From the NCBI GenBank assembly GCA_033961575.1, contig CM066728.1:31062352-31126351 (forward strand): a DNA stretch of 64,000 nt, written 5' to 3'. Source of the stretch: Aselliscus stoliczkanus. Its lineage: Eukaryota; Chordata; Mammalia; Chiroptera; Hipposideridae. Position numbers and translations under genes: made by a program. Shown here in pieces: positions 11,720 to 23,610 of the stretch. Position 1 is the stretch's first letter; every line of letters begins with the position of its first letter. The notes under the pieces are model-generated. The model ran no database searches and was not told the DNA's origin. It saw only the letters and a list, made by a program, of their open reading frames with translations.

Positions 11720-12140
11720 ATGTATAAAATCATTCTCAAAATTTTTACACTTGAATTTCTTCATTATGCACAGCTAACATGCTTTATCACATTAAAGATT
11801 GGTTCTACAAGGCTTAAATAGTACATATAAAGAGTGTGCTTATGGGTTTTTGTACAATGTTTTAATGGCTGTACAATTATTTGTGGCTTATAAGAATACA
11901 CTTTTAAAGCAGTCCGAAAGTTAACCTTTTGCAGTTCATTTGTTTTGTTTTGAAATAAATTATATGCACCCTGTTTCCTTAGTTAATTGTAATGTTGGTC
12001 CACTGCAGTAATAAAATGGATATATATTGAGTATCTTGGATGAAGCACTCTGCACTGTTATATTATAACTGTTTATAACTTTGTAATGCCTTCATAAATG
12101 TGATCCATTATGCTAATAAACCTGTAAGACAACTGCATCT
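11720..12140 (+). other. Possible transcript 3' end (3'UTR-like)
   Basis: This AT-rich block carries three plus-strand AATAAA hexamers (about 11,955, 12,011 and 12,115). It also has repeated TGTACAAT motifs (about 11,853 and 11,871) and a downstream TG/T-rich stretch after 12,135 (CATCTTGTTGTTTCTTTGCC) that could act as a cleavage-stimulating element. It lacks signatures of the repeats that dominate the window. This is what the distal end of a long 3'UTR or lncRNA looks like, but no coding exon is visible upstream. It is inference only; AT-rich spacer gives AATAAA by chance. Confidence 0.25.
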
Positions 12141-13599
12141 TGTTGTTTCTTTGCCCAAGTTGCTATGGCCTTGATACTCAGACAGGACTTTCACCTGCAC
12201 CCAAACAGAACCTCAGAAAGTCTATCATTTGGTTTCATAGACTCATTTTAGTTTATATTTTTCTAATATTATAGAATTGTTATCAAAAAAGTAGATTATA
12301 ATAGGATGATTTAGTTGCTTGTAATTAAAAATATACATAGTTCTTATGGGAGAATATAAAAATTGTCAAAAGATAAGAAATCAGAAGCTCTTGGTAAAAG
12401 TTTAGAAAAATAAAAATTATTTAGAATACATACAAGAAGACTAATAATAAATTACTTACTTTTCAATAATTAAAAGATGTTGGGAGAGGACAGTGAGCAT
12501 TTTTTACTCTATTTCTAGTAGAGATAGTACTAAAAGAAATAAAGTCAAATTGTAGAGTAGCTTCCAGTGTTTATGACTACTTGTATTATTAGAGACATTC
12601 TGTATAAAGAGACATTCTGCAAATATTCTGTGGATAGCTTTAAAAATAAACCAGAATTCCATCAGTGAGGAATTATCTAGCAACCCCCCTCTCTTCCTCC
12701 CCCCACCCCTTAAAGTAAAGCATAACTGAATGGTCTGTGTCTGACTTCAGCAGTCTGTTTTATGGGAATTCCCAGCTTCCCACAATCCTACTGTGCTGCA
12801 GGCTCTGATGTCTTCAATTAGTGCTAACCAGTTATAGGAACAGAGCTAAGGAAAAGGAAGCAAGACACTGGGAATTTCATCCTCATCCATAAGGAAAATC
12901 AACCTACAATGTGTCCTCTTAGCTCTGGGAATTCTGACTACTGGGCTATGGTCTGACCTCAGTCCCACCTCACATGTGAAATTTCATATGAGGGTGTGGG
13001 GTGAAGTCACACTGGATTTCTTAACTGGGGCCTTGATATCGTACTCTGTTTCTATCAAGATCATAGTTCTGGTTTTGATCATACTTCTTATATTCATAGT
13101 TGCCAACAGGGGTCCTCCCTAACCACATGGGCAACCATAAATTCAATTTTCAGATGCCTGACTTTTTTTTAATCTGTGAAGCAACAAAGATAAAACTTGC
13201 GTTACATAGAAAACTTGAAAACTAAATGATTTTTATGAGATCAGGCATATACAACTCAAATATAATAGATGCCCTAATCATTGGTTCTTTCCTTACTATG
13301 CTTCCAACAATTACCACCGATGATAAATTCTAATATCACATCCTTACCAGTACAACTGACTCTACTTAGACATTGACAATAGTAAAGTATGCCATAGCCC
13401 TCTGAGCTTGGGTATTTAGTCTTTTGATCACTACTAAGTTTGCCTACTACTTGTAGTTTTAGCTCTAGGTATTCTGAGTTTCCTCAGTCACTTCCATATA
13501 AGCCTGCCATTTAGAGCTCAGCATGCAATGCAGCTAAATCAGGCTGGGCAAAGATACTACTCTATGATAATAAAAACAGGTACCCAGTTCTGAGTCCTT
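12141..13599. other. Spacer, nothing recognised
   Basis: Contains a C-rich run near 12,684-12,710. I recognise no gene or repeat. Confidence 0.4.
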
Positions 13600-15737
13600 T
13601 TAGGATATGAAAGGATGTGCAAGATCTGCTTTATACAAAATGCTAAAAGAAGTTTTCCAAGCTAAACAGTAATAACAGCATTGTGTTTTGGGGGTTTACA
13701 GTATATAGTTGTAAGTGTATCACAAAAATAGAAACAAGAATGAAGTGTTAAATAAAATTATACTGTTTTTACATTGTGTGTGAAATGGCATTGTATTTTC
13801 CCAAGATAGGCTATACTAGTTTAATCATACTAATTCTAGTTTCTACAGAAACCACTAAAAATTGATCAATGAAACACAGGTATAGACAGAACCTAAAAAT
13901 GATATAAAATATTAAAGAAACATACATAATTAATCAAAAAATAAAGCAAAAGATGAGAATCCCAGGAACAAAGAAAAAATGAGACAGATAAAAATCAAAT
14001 AGCCAAACAGTAAACTTAAACAAAATCATTATAATATTTAACATTAAAAGTAAATGGGTTAAATACTCCATCCAGGTAGCAGACATTTTTCAGAATGAAT
14101 TATTAAGAACAAGCAAGTATGCAAGAAAGAACCAACTATATTGTGTTTAAAAAATGCATATCTCAAATATAAACATAGAGATAGGAAATTACAGATAGGC
14201 AGGAAGTATGGAATCAGATATACTATGTAAACACCAATCATAAGAAAGCTAGTATGGCTATGTTTATATCAGAAAAAGTAGATCTCAGAACAACAACTAT
14301 TACCAGAGATTAAAAAAAAACTACTTACTATGGTAAAGTGCAGATGCATCAGAGTTATGAAAATACTAAATCTTCATGGATCTAATTATAGAGTCTCAAA
14401 GTATCTGAAGCAAATATTGACAGCTCTAAATGGAAAAACAAACAAATCCACAATCATATTTGGATACTTTAATATTCTCCAGTCAGTAATTGAAAAATAC
14501 ACAAAAAGCAAGTAAGCATATAAAAAATGTGAAGCATAATTATCAACCAAATTAAGCTGATAGAAGTTTATAGACTACTGTACTTAACAGCTATAGAACA
14601 TACATTAGTTTAAAGTGCACTTGTAACATACATCAAGACACTACACTGTCATATAATGTCTCAAAATATTTCAAAAAATTGAAATCATAGAGCATATTAT
14701 ACCTAAAGAAAACATAAAAGTAGAAATAAAGAACAAAACAAATGATGAAATCCTCTTATTTGTAAATTAAGCAACATATGTCTATATATCTCTAAAGTCA
14801 AAGAAGGGCAAGAGAAATTAGAAAATATTTTGAGGTGAATAAAAATGAAAGCATAACATCAAATTTGTAGGATGTATTTATAGTGATGCTTAAAGGATAT
14901 TTCATATCTTTAGAGGCTTATATTTAAAAAGAAATACCTAAAGTTAGTGAACTAAGCCAGAAATTGGCTAATTTCCTTCCTTAAGGAAATAGAGAATAAA
15001 TATTTTAGGCTGATGGCCAATGGGCTTTATAGCCACTACTCAACTCTTCTATTATAAACCTAACACAGCCATAAAGAATACATAAATGATTGAATGTATT
15101 TGTGTTCCAAAAATGCTATTTGCAAAAACAGACATCTTCCCTGTGGGCTATAGTTTCTTTTCATGTAAAGAAGCTAGGGAAAGCAAAGAAGAAAGGCAAA
15201 CTACAATGGCAGTAGAAGAAAATAAATAAGGATAAAAGTAGAAAGGCAAAAACTGAGAAAAATCAACGAAGTTAGAATTTGTTTCTTTGAATTGTTTAAT
15301 ATAAATGATAAACCTAGCAAGAATGATCAAGAAACAAAGAAAGAAAATATAAATTATCAACATGAAGAATGAAAAATGAGCTACCACTACAGATCTTATA
15401 GGCATTAAAAAGAAAAATAAATAAATATTGGGAATAATTTGACAGCAATAAATTAGCAATGTATACAAAATGGACAGTATTGATCAAAAGGAAAAATAAA
15501 CTTATCGAAACAAACACAAAAGAATTAGGAAATAATGAATTTATAATTGAAAAATCTCACAAAGATAACTATAGGCAAATAGACAAGTATCTCATAAAAT
15601 TATCTCAAATCATTGTATGAAGTCAGATTAACACTGGAAAGAAAGTCTGACAGGACATTTGAGGAAAAAACAAATTATAGAGCAATATTGCACATGAATA
15701 TAGAAAATCCCTTCCAAACTCTAAGCAAATCAATTTT

Positions 15738-16218
15738 TTTTAAAAGATTTTATTGGGGAATTGGGGGAGGGGAACAGTGTTGAGGAATTGGGGAAGGGGA
15801 ACAGACAAGTTACTGTCCTTTTGTTCTTCAGTCTAGTTATGGAGGACACGGCTTCACTGGCCCATGTTGGTATTATGATTATTGTGCTCTTCCTGCCTGA
15901 GGCAGTCAGTCACCTGCCATTGGACGGCCCCTCACAATGACTCATGGCAGTCACAGCAGCTCATGACAGCTCACGTCAGGTCTCGCTGGCTGCCAGCCAC
16001 TCATGGTAGCTCAAGGCAGCCAACTGGAGCAGGGGCTGCAGCATATGATGCTGCCAGCAACTCACAGCAGCCCAGCTCCAGTTTGACCTGTTATTCACAA
16101 TCTTAGCTGTAGAGGGAGCAGCAACACTGATCCATGTGGGAACCAAACTGGTGGCCCTGCTTCTCAGAGTTCGTGCTCCCAAGCCAACTCTTAACCAACT
16201 GAGCCACTCGGCTGGCCC
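15738..16218 (-). mobile_element. Long tRNA-derived SINE, type B body
   Basis: The minus strand begins GGGCCAGCCGAGTGGCTCAG and TTGGTTAAGAGTTGGC, has a roughly 330-bp body, and ends with CAATTCCCCAATAAAATC and an A-run. The exact 17-bp flanks CTAAGCAAATCAATTTT (15721-15737 and 16219-16235) are the target duplication, inside the host L1. Small open frames in it are shadows. Confidence 0.9.
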
Positions 16219-16625
16219 CTAAGCAAATCAATTTTAGCAATATATACAACAATAATAAATCATGGTCAGAAAAGTGTATCCAGGAATGCAAACTTTATTT
16301 AATATTTAAATATCAATAAATGTAATTTATCACATTTAATAAAGAAGAAAAAAAATATGCTATCATCTCAATAGGTGTAGAAAAAGTCATTTGATCAAAT
16401 CTAACACTTATTTATGATGAAATCACTCAGGCTTCTAGCAACACAATGAAATTTTCTAAATGTGATAATGGGTAGTCATGAAAAACTTACAGCTAACATT
16501 TCCATGGTAAAATTATGAATATTTTTGCTCTAAATCTAAAAACAGATGACACAAAGATATCCATTTTCATTTCTTCTATTCAGTTTTGTATTAGAGATCC
16601 TATCAAATGAAATACGCAAATAATA

Positions 16626-16862
16626 CAGAGGGTACCAAAAAAATGGATACACATTTTAAGAAAGGAAAAAAGCTATTAAAACTGTAATACTCAATATATA
16701 TCAATAACAAAAGATGGATACAAGTCACGTTTGACTTCTGCAATTACAAGAGGTGCTCAAAGTGGTTACCATCGGTGTCCAGACACTTCTGATTATGGCA
16801 AATTACTGCTTCAGCAACGTTGGCCAAAGTGTCCATATGTATACATTTTTTGGCAACCCTGG
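16626..16862. mobile_element. MITE (TA-flanked Tc1/mariner type), 237 bp
   Basis: TA dinucleotides flank it (16624-16625 and 16863-16864). The left end CAGAGGGTACCAAAAAAATG is an inverted match of the right end CATTTTTTGGCAACCCTGG. There is no open frame of transposase size. It is the longest of three relatives (also 20461-20725 and 26953-27080) that share the block CTATTAAAACTGTAATACTC and a CACGTTTGACTTCTGCAATT segment. TA duplication implies a Tc1/mariner-class transposase supplied from elsewhere. Confidence 0.85.
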
Positions 16863-17029
16863 TATAATAATAATAATAATATCCATAAAATTTGGGGAAA
16901 GAACACTTTACTTTCAGAAAACATGATTGTTTATAAAGAAAATCTGAGGAAATCTACAAAAACAATAAATCTAATAAGTAAATTCGGAAAGGCCTCAGGA
17001 TATAAGGTCAGCATACAAAAATCAATTTA

Positions 17030-17483
17030 GGTCTGGCCAAGTGGTACATTGGTTAAGAGCTGGTTTGGGACGCCAGCAGCCCCGGTTCGGATCCCACATA
17101 TGAGGGCCAGTGACCAGTGACACTGCCCTCTACAGCTAACAACAACTCCACCTGGAGCTAGGCTGTGCGAGCCCCAGCGATGGTGTAGGCTGCAACCCCT
17201 GCTCCAGTGGGCTGCCATAGGCTACAGTGAGTGGCCGACAGCCAGTGTGAGCAGCTAGCAGCCAGTGTGAGATGCCAAGAGCCGCCATGAGCGACCATCC
17301 AGAGGCCGGGACCGATCTGCCACATTGGGGAAGAGTGCAATGATGATACCAACATAGGCCAGTGAAGCAATGTCCTCCACAACTAGACTGAAGAACAAAA
17401 AGACAGCAACTTGTCTGTTCCCCTTCCCCAATTCTCCAACACTGTTCTCCTCCCCCTATTCCCCAATAAAATCTTAAAAAAAA
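17030..17483 (+). mobile_element. Long tRNA-derived SINE, type B body
   Basis: The head GGTCTGGCCAAGTGGTACAT and the B box GGTTCGGATCCC are followed by the shared GAGGGCCAGTGACCAGTGAC block. The type B body ends in CAACTTGTCTGTTCCCC, CTATTCCCCAATAAAATCTT and an A-run. AAAAATCAATTT flanks it (17017-17028 and from 17484). It sits in the ORF2 region of the old L1. Confidence 0.88.
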
Positions 17484-18240
17484 AAAATCAATTGTATTTC
17501 AATGTACTGGCAACCAAAATGCTGGAAAATAAACTTTGAAATATATATCACATAAAATATAAACCACTTTGGAACAAGTTTAATAAATTCTATAACAACT
17601 GTAAAAACTGGCATTGCTGAGGAAGGTTAAAGAACGAAGTAAAAAGAGGGATATACCAAGTTTATATGTAGGAAGAAGCAATATTTAAATACAAAAATTT
17701 GATCTAAATTACTTTATAAAATAAATGTTATGTAGATTTTTTTGTAGAAATTGATGAGCAAATAACATTTATTGGAAATATAACAAAACAATCTTGAAAA
17801 ACAAGTAGTTTTAGAGGACTTAAATGATCTGATTTTAATTCTTACTGTAACACTCAAGTTTTAATGAGTATGGTATTAGTGTACATATAAACAAATAGAA
17901 CAATGGAGCATAAGAAAAGGTCCAGAAACGAACTCACACAAATATGGTTAAACGATTTTTTTACCAATGAGTCAAAGCAATTTAAAAGGTATAGGATAGT
18001 CATCTCAACAGTTGGTGCTGGAACTGGTCACCATATAACAAATTAGCTCAAGATAGACTAAAGATTTAAAAATAAAACCGAAAGGTTATACAGCTCCTAG
18101 GTAAAAACATGGAAAGATATCAATGAAATCAGTGTAAGTAGACAAAGATGATGTGAATAAATTCTCAAAAATTTAAAAAATAAAAGCAATAATTTGAACT
18201 TCATCAAAATTAAAAACTTCAAAAGCTCAATGAGGTAAAT

Positions 18241-18869
18241 GATCTAATTCAAATATCCTATTCCAAGGATCTTCTTCCAGGGACTATTTCCAGTAACAAC
18301 TGGCTTAATTTTGGTTTCTGCCGAAATAAAGATAGGAAAGAGGTAAGCTATTTGGGAGATAATATCAGGAAACACTGGAAGGACAGTAAGGAAATGAGGT
18401 ATGAAATAACAATATCTATAAAGGTTGCATCATAAAGAAAGGTACAACTCAATCTCACTTGAATGCACCAACATAGAATTTAAAATACCCCTTAGAGATT
18501 TCCCAACCACGCAATGGGAGACTGTGCTATTTATCCTGTGACCCTGGCCCTCATTGGCTGAAAAGTACACCCAAGAGTATTAACTCCCGGCAATTCCAGC
18601 TGCCCTTACTTGAGCTGTGCCTGCTCCCTCCACCAGAATAGTCTCTTATAAAAAGAGGTACAGATGCTTTCAACAAGAATCCCTTAGAGGTAAATAGCAA
18701 TAGGATACAGACTAAGAACTAACAACATCCGATACATATATTCTTAAAAACATCTCCCAAACACCCATTTCAAGACTAAAATATTCTGTAATGCATCAAG
18801 GAACAAAATTAGATGTAGGCAGAATTCAGAATCCAAGGGTGTGAAACCTTGCAGGATGATGTATGAAGA
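18241..18869. other. Spacer or unassigned repeat
   Basis: The block 18,480-18,700 has a distinct, more GC-rich composition and may be an old dispersed repeat. I cannot name it. Confidence 0.35.
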
Positions 18870-19260
18870 GCCAATTAGAGGATCTGGTTGTTTGCTTTGT
18901 TCCTTCTTCCTCAAAGGCGTCCCTTGTGTACCCTCCCTTCACTTCTATCTATTCTTCAGAACACAATTTAAAGAAAGAATATGCCTTCAAAAAAGTATTC
19001 CCTAATCTTTTCACAGCAGGTCATGCCCACTGGAAAAAGCTCGCTTGAGTAGCTCATACATGGTTTTCATAGCATCCCTCCAAGTTGCAATTCAATAAAT
19101 AACATAATTAATTTTTTATTGTATTACACTAAAATATTGGGCCCATAATTGTGGGGACAGTGTATGTTTTCTTTGCTGTAACTTCAACCCAGAAAACGAT
19201 GCCCAAAACATAATAGGCATTTCACACATATTTGTGCATTAATAGATTGACTAAATAATA
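18870..19260 (+). repeat. L2 LINE fragment
   Basis: A CTCCCTTCACTTCTATCTATTC-like pyrimidine segment, AAAGTATTCCCTAATC and a later GGGGACAGTGTATGTTTTC with CAAAACATAATAGGCATTTC follow the order of the L2 3' coding end and UTR. The resemblance is clear in order, not in exact sequence. Confidence 0.55.
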
Positions 19261-19434
19261 GAATATTTTAGATTTTTGGAAGTGGTTTCCTTTGTGGAGT
19301 ATGAAAAATATTAATAGAAAGGATCCAAGGAAACAAACAGACAACAGAAATTTGCCCAGGGGATGAATATACCTATTGCCAGCTTAACATTCAAAAAAGA
19401 TGTTCCTAATAAAAAGCATGAGTACAGGATTAAA

Positions 19435-19454
19435 ACACACACACTACACACACA

Positions 19455-19485
<31 letters not shown>

Positions 19486-19487
19486 CT
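19435..19487. repeat. (CA)n microsatellite
   Basis: An interrupted CA repeat of about 25 units. Confidence 0.93.
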
Positions 19488-19559
19488 ACTCATGTCACAA
19501 TATACATGTAAGAAATTTATTTGAACAAATAAATCTAAACAAATAGCAACAAGAAAATG

Positions 19560-20180
19560 CTGGTAAGGGCTTCAAAAGATTCTTAGCAAACACAAATGAA
19601 ATATTCTATTCAAAGCTTGGAACAAGACCTTTCTTCTAAAAATAATTATTTTTGATTACCTGAATAGATTTTAATAAGTATTAGAAGAAAATTCAACATC
19701 CAGTCTTGATTTAAAAAGTTTTTTTTCAAGAAACCAATTTGTAAAAGTAAGAACCATAATGCTTATGGAAGAAATTTTTTTTTTTTTTTGAGGGCAGTAT
19801 TACTGGCCCTAATATGTGGGACCAAACCGGGGCCGCTGGCTTCCCAAGCCAGAGCTTAACCTCTGCACCACTCGGCCGGCCCAAGAAAATTTTAAAATAG
19901 CCTCACAGTCTTCTTGTAGGGATAGATTTTCTGCATAGGTCACAAAATGCACTAACCGTGAAAGAGAAAAAAAATGATAAATTGGATTTTATCAAAATTT
20001 TAAAAAATTGCTCATTAATAGACACTAAAAAATGAAAAGGCAAGCCACAGGTTGGGTAAAATAATATCTGTTAAATATATATCTGATAAAGGACTTGTAT
20101 CTAGAACATATAAGATATTTTACAACTCAATATTAAGAAAACAAAAAGAAATCCAACAAAATATGAGTAAAAGATTTGAA
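19560..20180 (+). repeat. Old L1 ORF2 fragment
   Basis: After the SINE at 19779-19882 the text reads as the L1 ORF2 3' part: GATAAATTGGATTTTATC (19,976), GGCAAGCCACAGGTTGGGTA (20,039) and ATATCTGATAAAGGACTTGT (20,077). It probably continues the L1 of 13.6-18.2 kb after an insertion or rearrangement. No intact frame remains. The left limit is uncertain. Confidence 0.6.
19779..19882 (-). mobile_element. Short tRNA-derived SINE
   Basis: Minus strand: GGGCCGGCCGAGTGGTGCAG, a GGTTTGGTCCC B box, GAGGGCCAGTAATACTGCCC-like hairpin-forming end, then an A-run. AAGAAATTTT (19769-19778) and AAGAAAATTTT (from 19883) flank it. Confidence 0.85.
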
Positions 20181-20460
20181 AAGACACCGAAAAATGTAGA
20201 TTTTTCAAAGAAGTGTCAGATCAAGGAAGATAAAGAAAATAAAACTAAGAAAAACAGAGAGATGAATGAAAGTATGGGATAAGCAGTAGTGAGAAAGTTA
20301 AAATAGACAAATTTCTAATTGTTCTGATATTCAAGTCAAGAATGCTATTTAAAGTTGTTAAATTAATAAAGTTTGAATATAATTTTCTTAAATTAGAAAG
20401 ATAATCTCATAACAACTAAAACATATAATAATCTTTCAAAATTATGAGAATGGCCATATA

Positions 20461-20519
20461 CAGAGGGTGCCAAAAAAGTATATAAATTTTAAGAAAGGAA
20501 AAAACTGCATTAAAATTGT

Positions 20520-20583
<64 letters not shown>

Positions 20584-20725
20584 ATATACCAATAACAAAA
20601 TATAAACACAAGTCATGTTTGACTTCTGCAATTATAGGGGGTGCTCAAAGTGGTTACCATCAGCGTAATTTCAATATAGTTTTTTATTTTCTTAAAAAGT
20701 GTATACATTTTTGACACCCTCTGTG
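20461..20725. mobile_element. MITE (TA-flanked), carrying a (CT)n expansion
   Basis: The left end CAGAGGGTGCCAAAAAAGTA and right end TATACATTTTTGACACCCTC are inverted matches. TA precedes the left end, and TGTA follows the right end. It shares GAAAAAACTGCATTAAAATT and GTTTGACTTCTGCAATTA with the MITE at 16626. A pure CT repeat (20525-20580, about 28 units) has grown inside it, and its right half differs from the longer copy. Confidence 0.85.
20525..20580. repeat. (CT)n microsatellite inside a MITE
   Basis: About 28 perfect CT units. It lies where the sister MITEs have TAATACTCAATATAT, so it arose after insertion or in the source copy. Confidence 0.95.
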
Positions 20726-21205
20726 TATTGATACAACATAACAAATGTAAGTCCATGTTATAAAGATAGAACACAAAGTTAATGAAGCTTAAAAACAAAC
20801 ATACATGGCATAAAATAAGACAGAATTCAGAACAATCAGATCAATCAATTTAACAGATGTATGTTAAAACTTAAATCTATAACTCAATTTTAAAAATATT
20901 TTCAGAATTGATGCATAGAAAAATACTTAAATTATTTACATATAATATGTATTTAAAAGAAAAATGTAAAAATTGGGTAAGTATGAGAGTAGGTAAAATA
21001 TGTTTAGTCTTGCAAACTAACAATAACAAAATAAAATTAAGAGCCATAATAGAAAAATGGGTCAAGTTTTAATTCTCAGGTAAAGCAATAAACAAAGTCT
21101 GATCAAGAATACATACTGCAAAAAAAAAAAAAAAAAGAATACACACTGCAACTTACTTTCTTCACTGAACATACATCTGCAGGAGGTACCTCACTCACCT
21201 TTGGT

Positions 21206-21440
21206 GTTTGCATAGCCTTTGGAGCCAAATACTGACTGACTCATCACTTTGTTGTTATGTGATCTGACACAAACTAGTTAACCTTTCTATGACTCAGTTT
21301 CTACATATATAAATTGACACATTAATACCTGATGGTTAATATTTATTGTAATTGGATGAAATAATGCCCATAAAAATTATGGTAGAGTCTGTGACACAAC
21401 AAAATCTTCATAAATACTAACAACCATTATCATCACAACT
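21206..21440 (+). repeat. MIR SINE
   Basis: The MIR order is visible: TTTGGAGCCAAATACTGACT, ATGTGATCTGACACAAACTA, TATGACTCAGTTTCTACATA, then the diverged 3' part. It is an ancient tRNA-derived SINE without function by itself. Confidence 0.65.
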
Positions 21441-22170
21441 TAAACATACTCCTTTGTTAGACAGCAGAGATCTTGCCAATTAAAAAAAAAAAAAATTCTG
21501 GAAGGAATTGTTAAAGGTCCAACATGGTGGAATAGGTAAACAGTATGCCTACGACCTCCCAGGCTCACATTAAAATTACAAGTCAATTACAGAACAATCA
21601 ACCTCAAGAGTCATCTGAAGACGAGCTGAACAAAACCCCTATAACTAAGGACATAAAGAAGAGGTCACACTGAGACTCACAGGAGAGCCAGAGAAGCAAA
21701 ATTGGCTGACCACAAATCCACAAGTAGTGGTTGAACACTGGGAGGGGCATCTTTGCAGTAGAGATACCCCTAAAGAGTGAGGGGTCCCAGGCCCACACTA
21801 GGCTCCCCAGTCCCCACAACATTAGGCAGTGAAAATCAGCGAGGATTCCACCTGTCTGTCCCAGTGAGACAGAAGGGGACTGGAAACCCAGACGTTCTCT
21901 TGAAGGACATGTGCACAGACTCATTCATTTGCAAGCACTCATCCTGGGCTCTGGCAAAGAGGTGGAAACTCGAGAGGTGCCAGAGACATACAGGGAAAGA
22001 CTGAGTTTTGTGGCTTCAAGGTGAAGGCTATAGCAAAAGTGGCCATTTTGCCTGTGAGGAGACCACTTAAAATGTAGCTTACAGGAGTACACAATCTTTC
22101 CTCTGTTGAATGCATCCCCAGAGGGCCAAATCTGAGACTGCATTGCTCTGGTAAAATTCATGCATGCACA

Positions 22171-22732
22171 TCATTTTGGTGCCTGCCTTGGACCCTGCAT
22201 CCGCTGGTGAGCTCTCAGCTCCTGGGAAGCCAGTCATGCCCCGCAAGCTGTGAGAGGCTTTTACAGCACTGACCAGGGAAAACTTTGATGGCAGGCGGTC
22301 AGCCCCAGCTTGTGCTAAAGATTTTTCTGTGCAACTCTAGGGTATCTGTGGGACCAAGGCAAGTAGTAGCTGGCTGCAGTGTTGTTAGAGGGTTCTGTGG
22401 AGTGGCCACAGTCTCAGCACCAGTGCAAGAACTAAATCTGCATTAACTTTGCAAAACCTGCCCTGCCCAGCTAGCAAGGCACTGATGAGAGCACTCTCAA
22501 AGCTTGGGAGGCCAGCCCTACCCCACAAGCCGCTGGAGGCTTGTATAGCAGCAGACAGTGCACAGCAGACGGGAAAATTTCAGTGGTGGGTGGTCAGCCC
22601 CAGCTTGCACTGCAGCCTTTCTTGGGAAGCTGTCAGGGTTTGCAGACCCAAGTTAAACAGTGTTCTCAGGGTATTTTACAGAATGGCCACAGGCTCAGCA
22701 CTGGTGCAAGAATTGAATCTGCATTAACTTTG
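22171..22732 (+). repeat. Two 281-bp tandem units in the L1 5' region
   Basis: Unit 1 (about 22171-22451) and unit 2 (22452-22732) both contain GGTCAGCCCCAGCTTG and end with a GAATCTGCATTAACTTTG-like block, 281 bp apart. Both lie upstream of ORF1, where mouse L1 promoters carry repeated monomers. That these units are promoter monomers is inference. Confidence 0.8.
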
Positions 22733-23610
22733 TGAAAACAACCATCCACACCATATGACTCCCGGGGACACCACCCCATCCAACACAGCATTACTGGAAG
22801 CACTATAAATACCAGATCAACCAGCCCAGCTCACACACTCAAAGCCACTTCAAGTGGCTAAGCCTTATGGGCAGTCAGCCAGTAGCAAGAGGCTTAGGGA
22901 GATCCTGGGCCTTTTGCTAAGCTGCCCCTGGCCTGATACTTGTCGTAGCTGGCCTCAGTTCACAGAGAAGTTACTCCCATATACCTCCAGGTCCAATATA
23001 GATAATAACCAACTGCATATAGCTTTGTAGATCCTATGAGGAAGCCAGTGGCTCATAGCCACTGGAGTGGCACAGTAGCCCCTCCAAAGAGGCACCAGGA
23101 AAAATAAACCCAGAGGCCATTCACAAACTACACCAGAATACCACCTGATAAGCCCCACAACTGGCACATCCAAAGGGTGGTCTCGACAAGCACAAAGCCA
23201 TTTGGGCAAATCCCCCTCTGTAGAGTCAGCCCCCACCTACCAACTGATACACTGTGAGGGTAACCAATCTTCACAGTTAGTTTGAGAGTCAGTCTCACCC
23301 ACTGACATGCCAAAAGCAATTAAGGCTAAACTACAACATAAGAAGGCACACAACACACACATAAGGAACACTCTTGGAACATATGCACAGGTAATCAGGG
23401 AGACTATACCACTAAACCACACAGGACACCTACTACATAAGGCCACCCAGCAATAACTGAGAGACATAGGAGATCTGCCTATCTCAGAGAAGCAAACAAA
23501 GAGAGGCAGCCAGAGTGCGGAAACAAAGAAACATGTCCCAAATGAAAGAACAGGAATAAACTCCAGAAAAACAACTAAGTGAAATGGAGGAAACCACTCT
23601 ATAAGAGACA

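Larger units (their letters stand above)
13600..18240 (+). mobile_element. Old L1 LINE, decayed, interrupted by later insertions
   Basis: The segment opens with the ORF1-ORF2 junction typical of older mammalian L1s (ACAAAATGCTAAAAGAAGTT, then a GGGGTTTACAGTATATA stretch). It then follows ORF2 order: AAAAGTAAATGGGTTAAATA (about 14,045), AAAAAGTAGATCTCAGA (about 14,273), GAAAATATTTTGAGGTGAAT (about 14,820), AGGATATAAGGTCAGCATAC (16,998) and the region near 18,010-18,110. ORF2 encodes the endonuclease and reverse transcriptase, but every frame is broken by stops and deletions. SINEs at 15738-16218 and 17030-17483 and a MITE at 16626-16862 are nested in it. The limits are approximate. Confidence 0.75.

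Noticed and set aside
20525..20580. Regular repeats that might suggest an array such as CRISPR
   Set aside because: They are simple dinucleotide repeats in a mammalian genome; there are no spacers.
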